The notes under the pieces: model-generated
What the model was told of the DNA's origin: nothing
The model's database searches: none
Seen by the model: only the letters and a program-made list of their open reading frames with translations
Shown: one piece after another, positions 36,774-45,762 of the stretch
Layout: every line of letters begins with the position of its first letter
How positions within the stretch are numbered: position 1 is the first letter of the stretch
Assembly (NCBI GenBank): GCA_005843815.1
Contig: SZYA01000080.1
Coordinates: forward strand, 1-46,905
Length of the DNA stretch: 46,905 nucleotides
Source of the DNA: Chlorobium sp.
GTDB taxonomy: Bacteria > Bacteroidota > Chlorobiia > Chlorobiales > Chlorobiaceae
Direction: 5' to 3'
Made by a program: the position numbers and the translations under genes

Positions 36774-36832
36774 CTCTCTCTATAGACTTGTGCATTTATA
36801 AAAGAAAATCACTCTCCTTCCGTAAAAAAAAA

Positions 36833-37354
36833 CTATAATTCCGCCTCAGGCACCGCACTAATCACCTGATCAAGGTAGAGCATGATTGACCCCGCAACTA
36901 ATTGCGAACCCTTTTTTTTTCCCTTTTCCGGCTCAACAGTTATCCATGACCTGCTCTCTTCGGAAAGCGATACCTCCCGAAGGTGGCCACGCAACTCAGT
37001 CTGCACCCCGGACAAATCGGTGTACCTGAGGCTCAAAAGCTTGCCAATATGCCTGATATATTGCCGGTGAATGATAATGGGCTCACCAAGACCAGGAGAT
37101 GAGACCATCAGGTCAAAATTTTCTCCGATCAGCTCCTGAAGTTCTTCATCGCCTTCAATCATCTCTCTAATCCTTCTGCCGAACCATGCGCACTGATGAA
37201 TACGAATACCACTGTCAGCATCCATGAGTATCTCTATCTTCCGGCCACTCCCCTTGCCTTTAACTTTCACATCAATAAGATAGGCTCCTTCGCCCCGCGT
37301 TCCGGCAGACTCTGCTATAATCTGGAGAAGACAATTGCTTATGCGCTTTTGCAT
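36833..37354 (-). CDS. rimP: ribosome maturation factor RimP
   Basis: 173 residues. The RimP core has YLIDVKVKGKGSGRKIEILM (part), the conserved DADSGIRIHQCAWFGRRI (in place of D...gv....c...sr.i) near residue 45 and VSSPGLGEPI near 88. Family knowledge: it is needed for 30S maturation before S12 and S13 addition. ATG at 37354. It heads the rimP-nusA-infB-rbfA-truB-ribF-rpsO run. Only about 29 nt separate its start from the T run of a terminator hairpin, so its transcription probably depends on reading through it. Confidence 0.88.
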   Translation of the reverse strand: MQKRISNCLLQIIAESAGTRGEGAYLIDVKVKGKGSGRKIEILMDADSGIRIHQCAWFGRRIREMIEGDEELQELIGENFDLMVSSPGLGEPIIIHRQYIRHIGKLLSLRYTDLSGVQTELRGHLREVSLSEESRSWITVEPEKGKKKGSQLVAGSIMLYLDQVISAVPEAEL

Positions 37355-37382
37355 GGAGACTTCACAAACTTTTTTCAGAAAA

Positions 37383-37406
37383 CAAAAAAGTGGGGAAACC
37401 CCACTT
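37383..37406 (-). terminator. terminator (possible attenuator) in front of rimP
   Basis: On the minus strand AAGTGGGG, TTT, CCCCACTT form an 8-bp GC-rich stem with a 3-nt loop (37388-37406), followed by TTTTGTTTT. It lies between the small membrane gene (stop at 37501) and the rimP start at 37354. It ends the hisS-side transcript and may also control the rimP operon. Confidence 0.85.
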
Positions 37407-37418
37407 CAGATAAAGATA

Positions 37419-37424
37419 ATTGTA
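37419..37424 (-). promoter_or_regulatory. possible -10 element just upstream of the rimP leader hairpin
   Basis: Minus-strand TACAAT, five of six matches to TATAAT, lies 13 nt before the hairpin. No convincing -35 is seen at 16-18 nt. If real, rimP transcripts would begin directly before the terminator stem. Confidence 0.25.
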
Positions 37425-37500
37425 CACCTTCCAAATCAAGTGTCTGAATGTACAAAAAAACCTGCCAACAGCAAAACAACCATCCTCAACAACTCGCTCT

Positions 37501-37716
37501 TTATTTTTTATTCTCGTTCAAGTGGCTCTCTATCACCTCATAATCAGCCTCATCAAGAGGCTCTCCTGCTGAACGTTGAGCTGATGAAGCTCCAGCCTGA
37601 TCATATCTCCGCCTGTTCATCAGAAAAATACCGCCACGCAAGAGACGGAGCACCAGACGAATGGCCAGACGAATGCCAAGAAAAAGGATAATTGTGAAAA
37701 GAATAAATTTCAGCAT
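37501..37716 (-). CDS. small membrane protein, DUF4834-like
   Basis: 71 residues. One N-terminal membrane segment ([20 protein letters not shown]) is followed by a basic stretch (RRRYDQ) and an acidic tail with DEADYEVIESHLNE. This layout resembles the short DUF4834-type proteins of Bacteroidetes/Chlorobi, whose function I do not know. Its start overlaps the end of the glutaredoxin-like gene by 7 nt, so the two are very likely translated from one mRNA. A terminator lies about 95 nt downstream. Confidence 0.65.
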   Translation of the reverse strand: MLKFILFTIILFLGIRLAIRLVLRLLRGGIFLMNRRRYDQAGASSAQRSAGEPLDEADYEVIESHLNENKK

Positions 37717-37961
37717 TGACTCAACAACGCCCTGAGGCGATTTTCGTTTACCCGATATTTGAATGCCTGAATACCATCTACAAAAATAACCGGAATGGTA
37801 AAACCAAACGTCGCAAGCAACTCCGGATTGTCGGAAATATCAATTTTTTCAAGTTCAAATGGCGATGAAGTATACACTTTTTCAAGCACATCCATGGCCT
37901 GATCGCACAGACAGCACTCTTTTTTTCCATAGACCGTTACTTTGTGTGGCCAGGTCGTCAT
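37710..37961 (-). CDS. glutaredoxin-like (thioredoxin-fold) protein
   Basis: 83 residues. A thioredoxin fold is indicated by [19 protein letters not shown], in which C-x-x-C is CCLC (residues 16-19), and by the cis-proline segment [12 protein letters not shown] near 55. The family is the short glutaredoxin-like/DUF836 group. Family knowledge: thiol-disulfide exchange, exact partner unknown. Its start overlaps the hisS stop by 4 nt (ATGA-type) and its end overlaps the next gene by 7 nt, so three genes are tightly coupled. Confidence 0.82.
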   Translation of the reverse strand: MTTWPHKVTVYGKKECCLCDQAMDVLEKVYTSSPFELEKIDISDNPELLATFGFTIPVIFVDGIQAFKYRVNENRLRALLSQC

Positions 37962-39250
37962 GAGTAAAAAGGCTTTTGGGCTTTCGGTTCTTGCAGAAAC
38001 TGAAGCATCGCATCCAGCGTCAGGGTTATCTGTTCAGAGGTGGCCAAATTTTTCAGCGAGTAGCACCCTGTCGCATATTCCGTGGCACCAAGAAACAACG
38101 CATAAGAGGCATGTACTCTGTTGGCCTCCCGCATCTGCGCTTTCATACTCTTTCCGGCAAGATCAATCTCTGTTGTAATGCCAGCCTGACGCAACTGCCA
38201 GGCAAGCTGCAGACCATTATCGAGCAGATCTTGCTGCTGCACAACAACATAAACCAGCGGCACATCTGAAGGAAGCTCCGCCAGCAGTCCCTGTTTCTCC
38301 ATCGTAATCAGAAGCCTCTCCATTCCTACGGCAAAACCAGAGGCTGGCACATCCGTCGCACTGCCAAGCTCCCGGGCAAGTGCATCATAACGCCCTCCGC
38401 CACCTATGGCATCCTGTGCACCAAGCTCCGGGCTGGTGACTTCAAAGGCTGTATGACAATAGTAATCAAGACCCCGAACAAGACGATGGTCAATATCATA
38501 AGCAATATTCCTCTCGTCCAGATAGAAAAGCACTTTCTCAAAATCCCGCAATGAAGACTCCTTGAGATAATCGTACAACCTCGGAGCCCTGGCCACAAGT
38601 TCTTGTATTGCCGGATTTTTTGAGTCAAGAATCCTCAGTGGATTTTTTTCAAGTCGCTCTTTCGATGCTTCATCAAGAATGTCATGAAACGGAGCAAACC
38701 ACCCCTGCAAAGCCTCCCTGAACCGTGCCCGCTCTTCGCTGTCACCAAGGGTGTTGATCCTGAGCCGCAGCCCTTTCAGACCAAGCGAGCTGAATATCTG
38801 CATCATCATGGTGATCACCTCGGCAACAGCCGCTGGAGATGAGACACCAAGCAGTTCTGCTCCAAACTGGGAGAATTGACGCTGCCGTCCTGCCTGTGGT
38901 CTCTCCTTGCGAAACAGCTCTCCGATATAGTACAGCTTGTGTACCGTACCAAGCGAAAAGAGGTTTTTCTGCAATGCGGCTCGCATGACACCCGCAGTCA
39001 TCTCCGGACGTAACGTTACCGAACGACCTTGAGGGTCAGGCTGAAAAGAGAACATCTCTTTTCCGACAATATCCGTTGTGGAACCAATGCCCCGCTGAAA
39101 AAGCTCTGTATACTCGAAGAGAGGAATCCGTATCTCCCGAAACCCATGAAGCGCTGCAAGTCGATGAACAACCTCTTCAACATACTGCCATCGAACTGCC
39201 TCCTCAGGAAAGATATCCCTGGTGCCCTTGACTGACTGGAATTGCGACAT
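37958..39250 (-). CDS. hisS: histidyl-tRNA synthetase
   Basis: 430 residues from the ATG at 39250 ([17 protein letters not shown]), the normal length; a 31-residue longer reading is not conserved. Class II motifs: [13 protein letters not shown] near residue 81, the motif 2 region [18 protein letters not shown] near 112, the His-specific [14 protein letters not shown] near 263 and motif 3 [12 protein letters not shown] near 308. The C-terminal anticodon domain closes the protein. ptsN ends 4 nt upstream. Confidence 0.96.
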   Translation of the reverse strand: MSQFQSVKGTRDIFPEEAVRWQYVEEVVHRLAALHGFREIRIPLFEYTELFQRGIGSTTDIVGKEMFSFQPDPQGRSVTLRPEMTAGVMRAALQKNLFSLGTVHKLYYIGELFRKERPQAGRQRQFSQFGAELLGVSSPAAVAEVITMMMQIFSSLGLKGLRLRINTLGDSEERARFREALQGWFAPFHDILDEASKERLEKNPLRILDSKNPAIQELVARAPRLYDYLKESSLRDFEKVLFYLDERNIAYDIDHRLVRGLDYYCHTAFEVTSPELGAQDAIGGGGRYDALARELGSATDVPASGFAVGMERLLITMEKQGLLAELPSDVPLVYVVVQQQDLLDNGLQLAWQLRQAGITTEIDLAGKSMKAQMREANRVHASYALFLGATEYATGCYSLKNLATSEQITLTLDAMLQFLQEPKAQKPFYS

Positions 39251-39254
39251 AATT

Positions 39255-39725
39255 TTATATCTGTGGGAAATCTTTTTCCTCATCCCTGAAAAGCGCAATG
39301 ACCTCGCCAGGTGATTGAGCAAGAACAAGCCTGCGCCGAACATCCTCGCGCCCGGCCAGCTTCGTAATCCGTCCGAGAAGCTTCAGATGCTCTGCAAGCA
39401 TCTCCTCTGGAGTCGCCAGAAGAAAGACAATCTTCACCGGCTCATGATCAATAGAATCAAAATCAATCACCTTCTGAAGCGTTGCAAACGCCAGAACAGG
39501 CTGGTTCACACCCGCGCTCTTGGCATGAGGAAGAGCCAACGACTTGCCTATGCCTGTCGACATATCCTGCTCACGCCTCAACACATCCTCCCCAAGCTTG
39601 CCTATATCCACTACTCCAGGGTGATCGGCCACCAGAGAGATCATTTTGTCGATCACCTCACTTTTGAGGGAGAGTTCAAGATTCAAAACGATACATCTCT
39701 CGGAAAGAAGGCTTTCAATTTTCAT
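39255..39725 (-). CDS. ptsN: PTS EIIA(Ntr)-like protein
   Basis: 156 residues. The EIIA type-2 domain is complete, with the phosphorylatable histidine in [13 protein letters not shown] near residue 68, the [19 protein letters not shown] helix near 103 and the C-terminal [18 protein letters not shown]. Family knowledge: EIIA(Ntr) is a regulatory phosphoprotein linked to nitrogen, potassium or central metabolism control rather than sugar uptake. No EI, HPr or membrane PTS component is in the window. AAGGGG lies about 9 nt before the ATG. It directly precedes hisS. Confidence 0.87.
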   Translation of the reverse strand: MKIESLLSERCIVLNLELSLKSEVIDKMISLVADHPGVVDIGKLGEDVLRREQDMSTGIGKSLALPHAKSAGVNQPVLAFATLQKVIDFDSIDHEPVKIVFLLATPEEMLAEHLKLLGRITKLAGREDVRRRLVLAQSPGEVIALFRDEEKDFPQI

Positions 39726-39761
39726 AATAACAACCCCTTGCAGTTAACACGTCAACACACG

Positions 39762-39783
39762 TATGAGCACTCACTTGCTCATA
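39762..39783. repeat. inverted repeat upstream of ptsN
   Basis: Perfect 8-bp arms TATGAGCA (39762-39769) and TGCTCATA (39776-39783) flank a 6-nt spacer in the cdsA-ptsN gap, about 37 nt upstream of the ptsN start. It could be an operator or an mRNA hairpin. Confidence 0.4.
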
Positions 39784-39853
39784 AATTTTGTGCTTCAATA
39801 TATAAAACATTTGGATTCCATACCGTAAAAGGGCTTTCACCACCCACTCAATT

Positions 39854-40675
39854 TCAGAGGTAAAACGTAATAAAGTAAATAAATGGCGATACAAACATAA
39901 TCGTATCAAAACGGTCAAGCACCCCACCATGACCGGGAATCAAACCGGAAGAGTCTTTTACCCCGGCATCTCTCTTGAACATCGACTCAACCAGATCACC
40001 TGCCGGACTTGCCATACCAATAAGCACACCTGTCAACAATGCCTTCGTCACGGAAAGTTGCGGAACAAAACTTCCGTAAACAAGCGCGGCTGTCACACTT
40101 CCTGCCAGACCACACAAAAAACCCTCCCAGGTTTTGTTGGGGCTCAGACGCTCAAATAATTTGCGGTGAATAAATTTCCCTCCCAATGTGTTCCCACCGA
40201 AATAGGCAAAAATATCTGCCCCCCAAACGCAAAAAAAGAGAAGAAAAACCATGATCTCTCCGTTTTCATGCACGGGATCAAGCCGTAGCCGCAACAGTGA
40301 GCCAAAGGTGAGATTAACATAGAGAAGCCCTGGAAATACAGAGCCGAGATTGAGCATTGGAGAACCCTCTTTCGAAAAGAGCTCCATAACCATCAGCGCA
40401 AGAACAACGGCAAGCAACAACTCCCATACCTCGGCATAATGCAGATAAAAATTGAGCTGCAAAAGCAGCGTTATCTGCAAAACAACCCAAAGTGGAGGCG
40501 GTTGAGCCTTTTGACGCGCAAGGCGATGAAACTCGAATACCGCCAACAGAGCGAGCAAGGAAAAAAAAGCAAAAAAGGGAAGCCCGCCAACCCCTGTCAA
40601 CCACAAAAGAAGCGGGATACCAATCAGAGCCACAATGACCCTCTGCAATAGATTAACACTCAAAAGCTCACCCAT
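39854..40675 (-). CDS. cdsA: phosphatidate cytidylyltransferase
   Basis: 273 residues, about eight membrane helices. The CdsA signature is complete at the C-terminus: FKRDAGVKDSSGLIPGHGG followed by VLDRFDTIMF near residue 235, with SPNKTWEGFLCGLAGS near 178 and DIFAYFGGNTLGGKFI near 153. Family knowledge: it makes CDP-diacylglycerol, the precursor of all phospholipids, from phosphatidic acid and CTP at the inner membrane. It lies 34 nt downstream of the CPBP protease gene. Confidence 0.95.
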   Translation of the reverse strand: MGELLSVNLLQRVIVALIGIPLLLWLTGVGGLPFFAFFSLLALLAVFEFHRLARQKAQPPPLWVVLQITLLLQLNFYLHYAEVWELLLAVVLALMVMELFSKEGSPMLNLGSVFPGLLYVNLTFGSLLRLRLDPVHENGEIMVFLLFFCVWGADIFAYFGGNTLGGKFIHRKLFERLSPNKTWEGFLCGLAGSVTAALVYGSFVPQLSVTKALLTGVLIGMASPAGDLVESMFKRDAGVKDSSGLIPGHGGVLDRFDTIMFVSPFIYFITFYL

Positions 40676-40709
40676 ACATCACAATTAAATCAACTCATCA
40701 TCCTTACAA

Positions 40710-41660
40710 CTACTCAAACACAGCATGACCTGATATCGACAGTGCGGAAAATCGCCGCACAACCATAACAAACAACAATAAACTCACCGCAACAACCAAC
40801 CACCACCACGGAGCATCAAGCAAAGAGTCAATCCGCAAGATCATCCGGGAGCCTGAACCTTCAGCAAAGAGAAGAAAAAGCAGCGCTGCCAGATTATTCA
40901 TCAGGTGCACAGCAACAGGCACAGCCAGATTACCTGTTTTACTGTAAATATGGCCAATATACCACCCAAGCAAAGCAAGAGGAAGAAGATTCGCAGCACT
41001 GAGATGAAAAAAAGCAAAGACCAATCCAGTCAAGAGCACCGCGCCTCCGGAAGAGATCGAATGGCTGTAATTCTGCTGAATATAGCCTCTGAACAGCATC
41101 TCCTCGCAAACTGCCGGAGTAAGGGCAAGAACAAAAGCCACCTGCAAAAACTCTGAGAGAGAGCCAACCCGCGCCAACTCTTTGATAAACAACTCCATCA
41201 CATCGCGCTGACGAATAACCTCTTTTCCAGCATCCCCAAGAGATGGCCAGAGATAGAGATCCTGAAGCGCTGTCATGGTATAAAGCAGAGGCTGAAGCAG
41301 AAAAATGCCACCCACAGCAAGAGCTACTGTACCATAATCGACACCTCTCTGTATCCCCAAAAAAGCAAAACTATCACCCGAAAAAGGATTTCTTGTGCCA
41401 GTATGCCATGCGGAAAGGCAAATCACTGGCAATGCGAGCATGAAAAGTTGCCCGACTGACTGAACCAGCCGCAGCAACGGAATAGTGCTTCTGTCGGGAT
41501 GCAGCAGTGCCGCACCCTGCTCCAAACCACCAGTTACCATGGAAAAAAGTAAGGCACCAGCAAGCGGATAAAGCAGCATAAGAGTGATCAACAGGAGTGT
41601 GTTGAAAACAAATGAGGGGCGCCGGGCTGCAAAAGAGTCAGAAAAAGAAAAAGTCTGCAT
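40710..41660 (-). CDS. CPBP-family intramembrane metalloprotease (CAAX/ABI type)
   Basis: 316 residues with about eight membrane helices. The catalytic motifs are in place: EExxxR in PAVCEEMLFRGYIQQ near residue 186, FxxxH in VFAFFHLSAANLLP near 213, and HxxxN in VAVHLMNNLAAL near 250. Family knowledge: CPBP (Rce1-like) glutamic proteases in bacteria process peptides or act in membrane maintenance; physiological substrates are mostly unknown. It heads the group cdsA-ptsN-hisS. The 221 bp up to the divergent glycosyltransferase (41661-41881) contain nothing I can support. Confidence 0.9.
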   Translation of the reverse strand: MQTFSFSDSFAARRPSFVFNTLLLITLMLLYPLAGALLFSMVTGGLEQGAALLHPDRSTIPLLRLVQSVGQLFMLALPVICLSAWHTGTRNPFSGDSFAFLGIQRGVDYGTVALAVGGIFLLQPLLYTMTALQDLYLWPSLGDAGKEVIRQRDVMELFIKELARVGSLSEFLQVAFVLALTPAVCEEMLFRGYIQQNYSHSISSGGAVLLTGLVFAFFHLSAANLLPLALLGWYIGHIYSKTGNLAVPVAVHLMNNLAALLFLLFAEGSGSRMILRIDSLLDAPWWWLVVAVSLLLFVMVVRRFSALSISGHAVFE

Positions 41661-41881
41661 TGAGTTCTCTTATGCTTTACGGTGAATCCATCAAAAATAT
41701 GATACTTTGCCTTCCTGTTGTTAACTTAAGGCTCTATCAAACAGATAGGCATTGGGCAGGGGAAAAACAAGCGAAAACCACCTGGAGCGACAAAGCACGA
41801 ACATCCGTTGTATAAACTCCACTCGAAACAGTGTGCCGGACAGAAAAATTTACCACTAACTTGTTTTCAAACACAAAAGTC

Positions 41882-42880
41882 ATGGGCAGACGCAGACAAC
41901 CGGCCTCTCTCTTTGTTGGCGAACTCAAAAGTGTTGTTATTCTTGCCAGAGAATGTTACGGAGATGCCATCATGCTCACGCCACTGATCGCCACCCTCCG
42001 AAAAAAATATCCGGGAATTTCCATCTCTATCGTTGCTTTCACCCGGATCATTTTCGAGTTTTTCAGTGCCGACACCAATGTGACTGCCGTCTATCATGCA
42101 AAACGAAATCTGAAAAGATACCTTTTCGAGTTTTTCCCCCAAAAATTCGATCTCTTGTTCAACCCAAAAAACCATCCATCGACCCATTTTTACCTTCAAT
42201 CACTGATCATCCGGGCGAGATACAAGGTCGGCCATCGCAACACCGGGCACGAGGCCCTCTATAACCACCTCATCGATCTCGCACCTGGCGCTCATGAATC
42301 GACAAGGAACCTTGCGCTGATGGGTGTCATCGATAACGCACCACCACAACCTTGCCAGCCATACATACCGCACATGCCGGTTTCGACTGCAATCGCCTCG
42401 TTCCTGGGGGGGCTTATGCCCGAATCGTACATAGGCATCAACATCAGCGCTGGAACTCCCGGCGGCCATCGGACTCTCGAACAGTGGTCCGAGCTCATCA
42501 GAAGCTTCCCTGAAGAGAGGTTTATCATCTTTTCTGCACCTGCAAAGATTGCTGAAAAAAGAGAGCTGGAGGATCCGCACGCCAACGTCCTCCCCTCCCC
42601 ATCGACACTGAATCTTTACGAAGTCTGGTTGATCATCAAAAAACTCAAGTTTCTCGTCACCCCCGACACCTCACTGGTTCATATCGCCGCATGCTCCGAT
42701 ACCCCGCTGGTCGCCCTGTACCGGCATAATCCGGCTGACAGTAAAGAGTTCTCACCTTTAAGTACACTGCAGGAGGTCATCCTCTCGCCAACCCCCGACG
42801 TGGTCGATATTGAAAACATCGTCGTAAAGAGGGCCCTGAGCAGGATGCTTGAACAAGTGCTTGTACACAGGTCAACCTAA
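41882..42880 (+). CDS. glycosyltransferase family 9 (heptosyltransferase-like)
   Basis: 332 residues from the ATG at 41882; a GTG at 41831 gives a longer form with less typical sequence. The first Rossmann half contains [20 protein letters not shown] near residue 18 (split), and the second contains [20 protein letters not shown] near 182 and the nucleotide-site segment [23 protein letters not shown] near 258 (partly cited), with D..S..HiAa typical of GT9/WaaF. Family knowledge: GT9 enzymes add heptoses to the LPS inner core. It overlaps the convergent aminotransferase by 9 nt at the 3' ends. Confidence 0.88.
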   Translation: MGRRRQPASLFVGELKSVVILARECYGDAIMLTPLIATLRKKYPGISISIVAFTRIIFEFFSADTNVTAVYHAKRNLKRYLFEFFPQKFDLLFNPKNHPSTHFYLQSLIIRARYKVGHRNTGHEALYNHLIDLAPGAHESTRNLALMGVIDNAPPQPCQPYIPHMPVSTAIASFLGGLMPESYIGINISAGTPGGHRTLEQWSELIRSFPEERFIIFSAPAKIAEKRELEDPHANVLPSPSTLNLYEVWLIIKKLKFLVTPDTSLVHIAACSDTPLVALYRHNPADSKEFSPLSTLQEVILSPTPDVVDIENIVVKRALSRMLEQVLVHRST

Positions 42881-43981
42881 AGCGATATACCCATTCAAGG
42901 TGTTTAGAACTAATTGCTGCTGTTGTTTTTCGAGATGTGGACCAATAGGCAAACTCAACACATATTGACTCATTTGCTCAGCAACAGGAAATTTTCCAGG
43001 TGTAGAAGCTGAAGCAGCATAAGCATCCTGCAAATGAGGCGGTATCGGATAATGAAACATACTTCCGATATCAGCTTCAGACAAAAGCTGATAAAGTTCA
43101 TTTCGATACGGTGATTGTATAACAAATAAATGCCAGACAGGATCAGCCCACAATGGAACATAAGGAAGAATAAGGTGGGTATCTGACTGTAAATGATCAA
43201 GATAACGGGATGCCACAAGTTTTCGTCGTTCATTCCACGCATCAAGCTTTGTAAGCTTTACCCGGAGCATTGCCGCTTGCAATTCATCAAGACGAGAATT
43301 AAAACCTTTGACTTCATTATGATACTTGATTCGTGATCCATAATTCCGCAATATTCTGATTTTATCGGCAAGAACATTGTCGTTGGTCGTTACAGCACCG
43401 CCATCACCAAACGCGCCAAGATTTTTACCAGGATAAAAACTGAAACCTGCCGCATCTCCCAATCCTCCAACTCTCTGCCCTTTATATTTTGCACCATGAG
43501 CCTGTGCTGCATCTTCAAATACTTTTAGTCCATAACGTACAGCGATCTCGTTAATACTATCCATATCTGCTGGCTGTCCATAAAGATGGACCGGTATAAT
43601 TGCTTTGGTACGCTCCGTGATTGCTCGCTCAATGCAAGATGGAGCAATATTGAACGTCCGCTCATCAGGCTCCACCGAAACTGGTGTCGCACCTGAGTAG
43701 GTTACAGCAAGCCAGGTCGCGATATAGGTATTGGAGGGAACAATAACTTCATCACCAGAGCTGATACCAGATGAACGAAGAATAAGGTGCAGGGCATCGA
43801 GGCCATTTCCAACTCCAATACAGTGCTTTACCTGACAATATAAAGCAAATTCCGCTTCGAATGCTTCAACTTCTTCACCAAGGAGATACAAGCCAGAATC
43901 CATCACTCGAGCATAGGCTGCATCAAACTCATCTTTAAGCTCTCTATATTGAGCTTTCAAATCAAGAAATGGCACTGTCAT
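42872..43981 (-). CDS. fdtB: DegT/DnrJ/EryC1 sugar aminotransferase (FdtB-like)
   Basis: 369 residues. PLP-dependent sugar transaminase: [18 protein letters not shown] at the start, [12 protein letters not shown] near residue 56, [17 protein letters not shown] near 156 and the PLP lysine in [18 protein letters not shown] near 184. Family knowledge: with a preceding 3,4-ketoisomerase, such enzymes convert the dTDP-3-keto sugar to dTDP-3-amino-3,6-dideoxyhexose (Fuc3N with FdtB, Qui3N with QdtB). FdtA/QdtA lies immediately upstream with a 4-nt overlap. The Fuc3N versus Qui3N choice cannot be made by eye. Confidence 0.87.
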   Translation of the reverse strand: MTVPFLDLKAQYRELKDEFDAAYARVMDSGLYLLGEEVEAFEAEFALYCQVKHCIGVGNGLDALHLILRSSGISSGDEVIVPSNTYIATWLAVTYSGATPVSVEPDERTFNIAPSCIERAITERTKAIIPVHLYGQPADMDSINEIAVRYGLKVFEDAAQAHGAKYKGQRVGGLGDAAGFSFYPGKNLGAFGDGGAVTTNDNVLADKIRILRNYGSRIKYHNEVKGFNSRLDELQAAMLRVKLTKLDAWNERRKLVASRYLDHLQSDTHLILPYVPLWADPVWHLFVIQSPYRNELYQLLSEADIGSMFHYPIPPHLQDAYAASASTPGKFPVAEQMSQYVLSLPIGPHLEKQQQQLVLNTLNGYIALG

Positions 43982-44406
43982 TTTTCACCCCGGGTCGCTT
44001 GAATAAATGAGCCATACTCCCGATAGTAATCCGATTCTTCATAAATATTTGAAGCCAGCACCATACACACTGAACCTGAAGAAAAGTTATCTAGTTCACG
44101 CCAGATCATTGGACACACGTACAGTCCATTGTAAGAACGGTTCAGATGAAAACGCCTCTGCGTATAACCATCATCCAGAAGAACATCAAAGCTGCCAGAC
44201 ATAGCTATAATTAACTGATGTAATGCTTTATGAGCATGCCCGCCACGCTCTGCTCCACCTGGGACATCATAGAGATAGTAAACCCTTTTGATATCAAAAG
44301 GGATATGATTGTTTCCCTCTACAAAAGTCAGGTTACCACGAGGTTCAGTTATTTTAGGCAGTTCAATAATTTTACACCGATCAAGAGTAAACGTGGACTC
44401 TGACAT
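43978..44406 (-). CDS. fdtA: dTDP-6-deoxy-hex-4-ulose 3,4-isomerase (FdtA/QdtA-type cupin)
   Basis: 142 residues, a single cupin of the WxcM-like/FdtA group: [18 protein letters not shown] at the start, [19 protein letters not shown] near residue 42 (two catalytic histidines in GGHAH), [16 protein letters not shown] near 65 and [17 protein letters not shown] near the end. Family knowledge: it moves the keto group from C4 to C3 of dTDP-4-keto-6-deoxyglucose, preparing it for transamination by FdtB. The 4-nt ATGA overlap with the aminotransferase gene supports a common pathway. Confidence 0.9.
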   Translation of the reverse strand: MSESTFTLDRCKIIELPKITEPRGNLTFVEGNNHIPFDIKRVYYLYDVPGGAERGGHAHKALHQLIIAMSGSFDVLLDDGYTQRRFHLNRSYNGLYVCPMIWRELDNFSSGSVCMVLASNIYEESDYYREYGSFIQATRGEK

Positions 44407-44407
44407 A

Positions 44408-44977
44408 CTATTTCAATCCTGAAAACAGTTTTATAAGTGAAACCAGCTTTGGACGGCAAACCCTACGGTATTCCTCTTCAAGGATAGATACTGCTATAGT
44501 ATTTTTATAGACACTATCGTAAACATAATGATCACGTAAGATACCATCCTGTTTATACCCTAAATATAATCTTGTTTTGAGCATACCGACATTGTCTTCC
44601 ATAATATCCCCATAAATTTTATGCATCTTTAATACATCGAATGCATAATCGCATAGCATAAGATCTGCTTCAAAAGCTACAGGCATTTTCCCAACAAAAG
44701 CCTCTTCACCTACAAGCAACCGTCCCATCTCCACAGTTCTATGCAATTGGTTGATGTCCAATAGTGCAATCATTCCTACAGGCCTGTCACTAAATTCAAT
44801 AATAAAGTTGAGTTCGATGGTTTTAAGCTTAGCCGCAATCCAGACCTGCTGTTCATCTACAGTAGAAGCACCTCGCTGCAATAGTCTCGCTCGTGCACTG
44901 TTTCGCCACTTTAACGTTAACGCGGCATCTTCGATGGTGATTGGCCGAAGTGTTGTGAACGTCCCCTTAAGTATCAT
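44408..44977 (-). CDS. GNAT-family N-acyltransferase in polysaccharide cluster
   Basis: 189 residues, RimJ/RimL-like Acetyltransf_3 type: FTTLRPITIEDAALTLKWRNS at the start (partly), PVGMIALLDINQLHRTVEMG near residue 67 and the acyl-CoA binding helix region KIYGDIMEDNVGMLKTRLYLG (partly) near 120. Family knowledge: GNAT enzymes such as WecD/PseH acetylate amino sugars on nucleotides. Between the fdtAB genes and a methyltransferase it is a good candidate for acylating the 3-amino sugar; no hexapeptide FdtC homologue is seen in the window. Its start overlaps the methyltransferase stop by 4 nt. Confidence 0.82.
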   Translation of the reverse strand: MILKGTFTTLRPITIEDAALTLKWRNSARARLLQRGASTVDEQQVWIAAKLKTIELNFIIEFSDRPVGMIALLDINQLHRTVEMGRLLVGEEAFVGKMPVAFEADLMLCDYAFDVLKMHKIYGDIMEDNVGMLKTRLYLGYKQDGILRDHYVYDSVYKNTIAVSILEEEYRRVCRPKLVSLIKLFSGLK

Positions 44978-45732
44978 ATTATCAAATTTTCCAACTCATG
45001 AGTATCTGGTTTCCGCGCAACAATCCCGATGTTTGCTAAAAGATTGGATGGAAGCTTATCCGAAATATGTGTTAACGCACAAAGAAGGTCTGGTGACCAT
45101 TCGCTCATCATACTATTGGGAACAATTTTAACGAAATAACCAAAACGTTCTTCGACTTTTAATCCCGCCGATTCAAAGTCAGCAACAAATTTATCAAGAG
45201 TATAGACACGTTGATGCCCAACCAATTTATCTCGTAACGACAAAGTATCAGCAGCTTCCTGCATCCCCATGATCACTGCCAACTGACGATGTAGTGACTC
45301 AGCATTAGGTACGACAGCAACGACACGACCATCGGGAGAAAGCCAGGATACCATATTGTGTATAACTGCAGAAGGAAATTCGACATGTTCAAAGATATGA
45401 AGTGCAAAGATTGCATCATAGAGTTGTGTTGGTTTAAATGATTCAAAGAGTGACTCATGAACCACAATTTTTGAACCAAAACGTTCGCGGGCGGCTTGGC
45501 AAAGCTTGGCAGAACCCTCCACAATTTCAACTCTATATCCGCGCTCAACTAAAGAACTGGTAATTGTTCCTTCCCCGTAACCTAACTCAAGAATTCTATT
45601 TTTTTCGCCAATTTTACCGAGCAGTGAAGGGAGATTTGCTGTATGTATTATATTTTCAATAAAGTTTTCACCAGTTGAATCTTTGATGTATACAGACTCT
45701 GCATAATTATCAAGATTTTCTGCGATCGACAT
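44974..45732 (-). CDS. class I SAM-dependent methyltransferase
   Basis: 252 residues from the ATG at 45732, which has AGAGG 8 nt upstream; an ATG six codons earlier lacks one. The Rossmann core begins with motif I RILELGYGEGTITSSLVERG near residue 47, followed by YDAIFALHIFEHVEFPSAVI near 107 (motif II region) and LSPDGRVVAVVPN near 133. Family knowledge: Methyltransf_11/23-type enzymes act on small molecules or sugars. In this cluster the likely substrate is a sugar hydroxyl, amino or attached acyl group, but this is inference. Confidence 0.85.
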   Translation of the reverse strand: MSIAENLDNYAESVYIKDSTGENFIENIIHTANLPSLLGKIGEKNRILELGYGEGTITSSLVERGYRVEIVEGSAKLCQAARERFGSKIVVHESLFESFKPTQLYDAIFALHIFEHVEFPSAVIHNMVSWLSPDGRVVAVVPNAESLHRQLAVIMGMQEAADTLSLRDKLVGHQRVYTLDKFVADFESAGLKVEERFGYFVKIVPNSMMSEWSPDLLCALTHISDKLPSNLLANIGIVARKPDTHELENLII

Positions 45733-45762
45733 GATTATTTCCTCTATCATTAAATTGAAATT

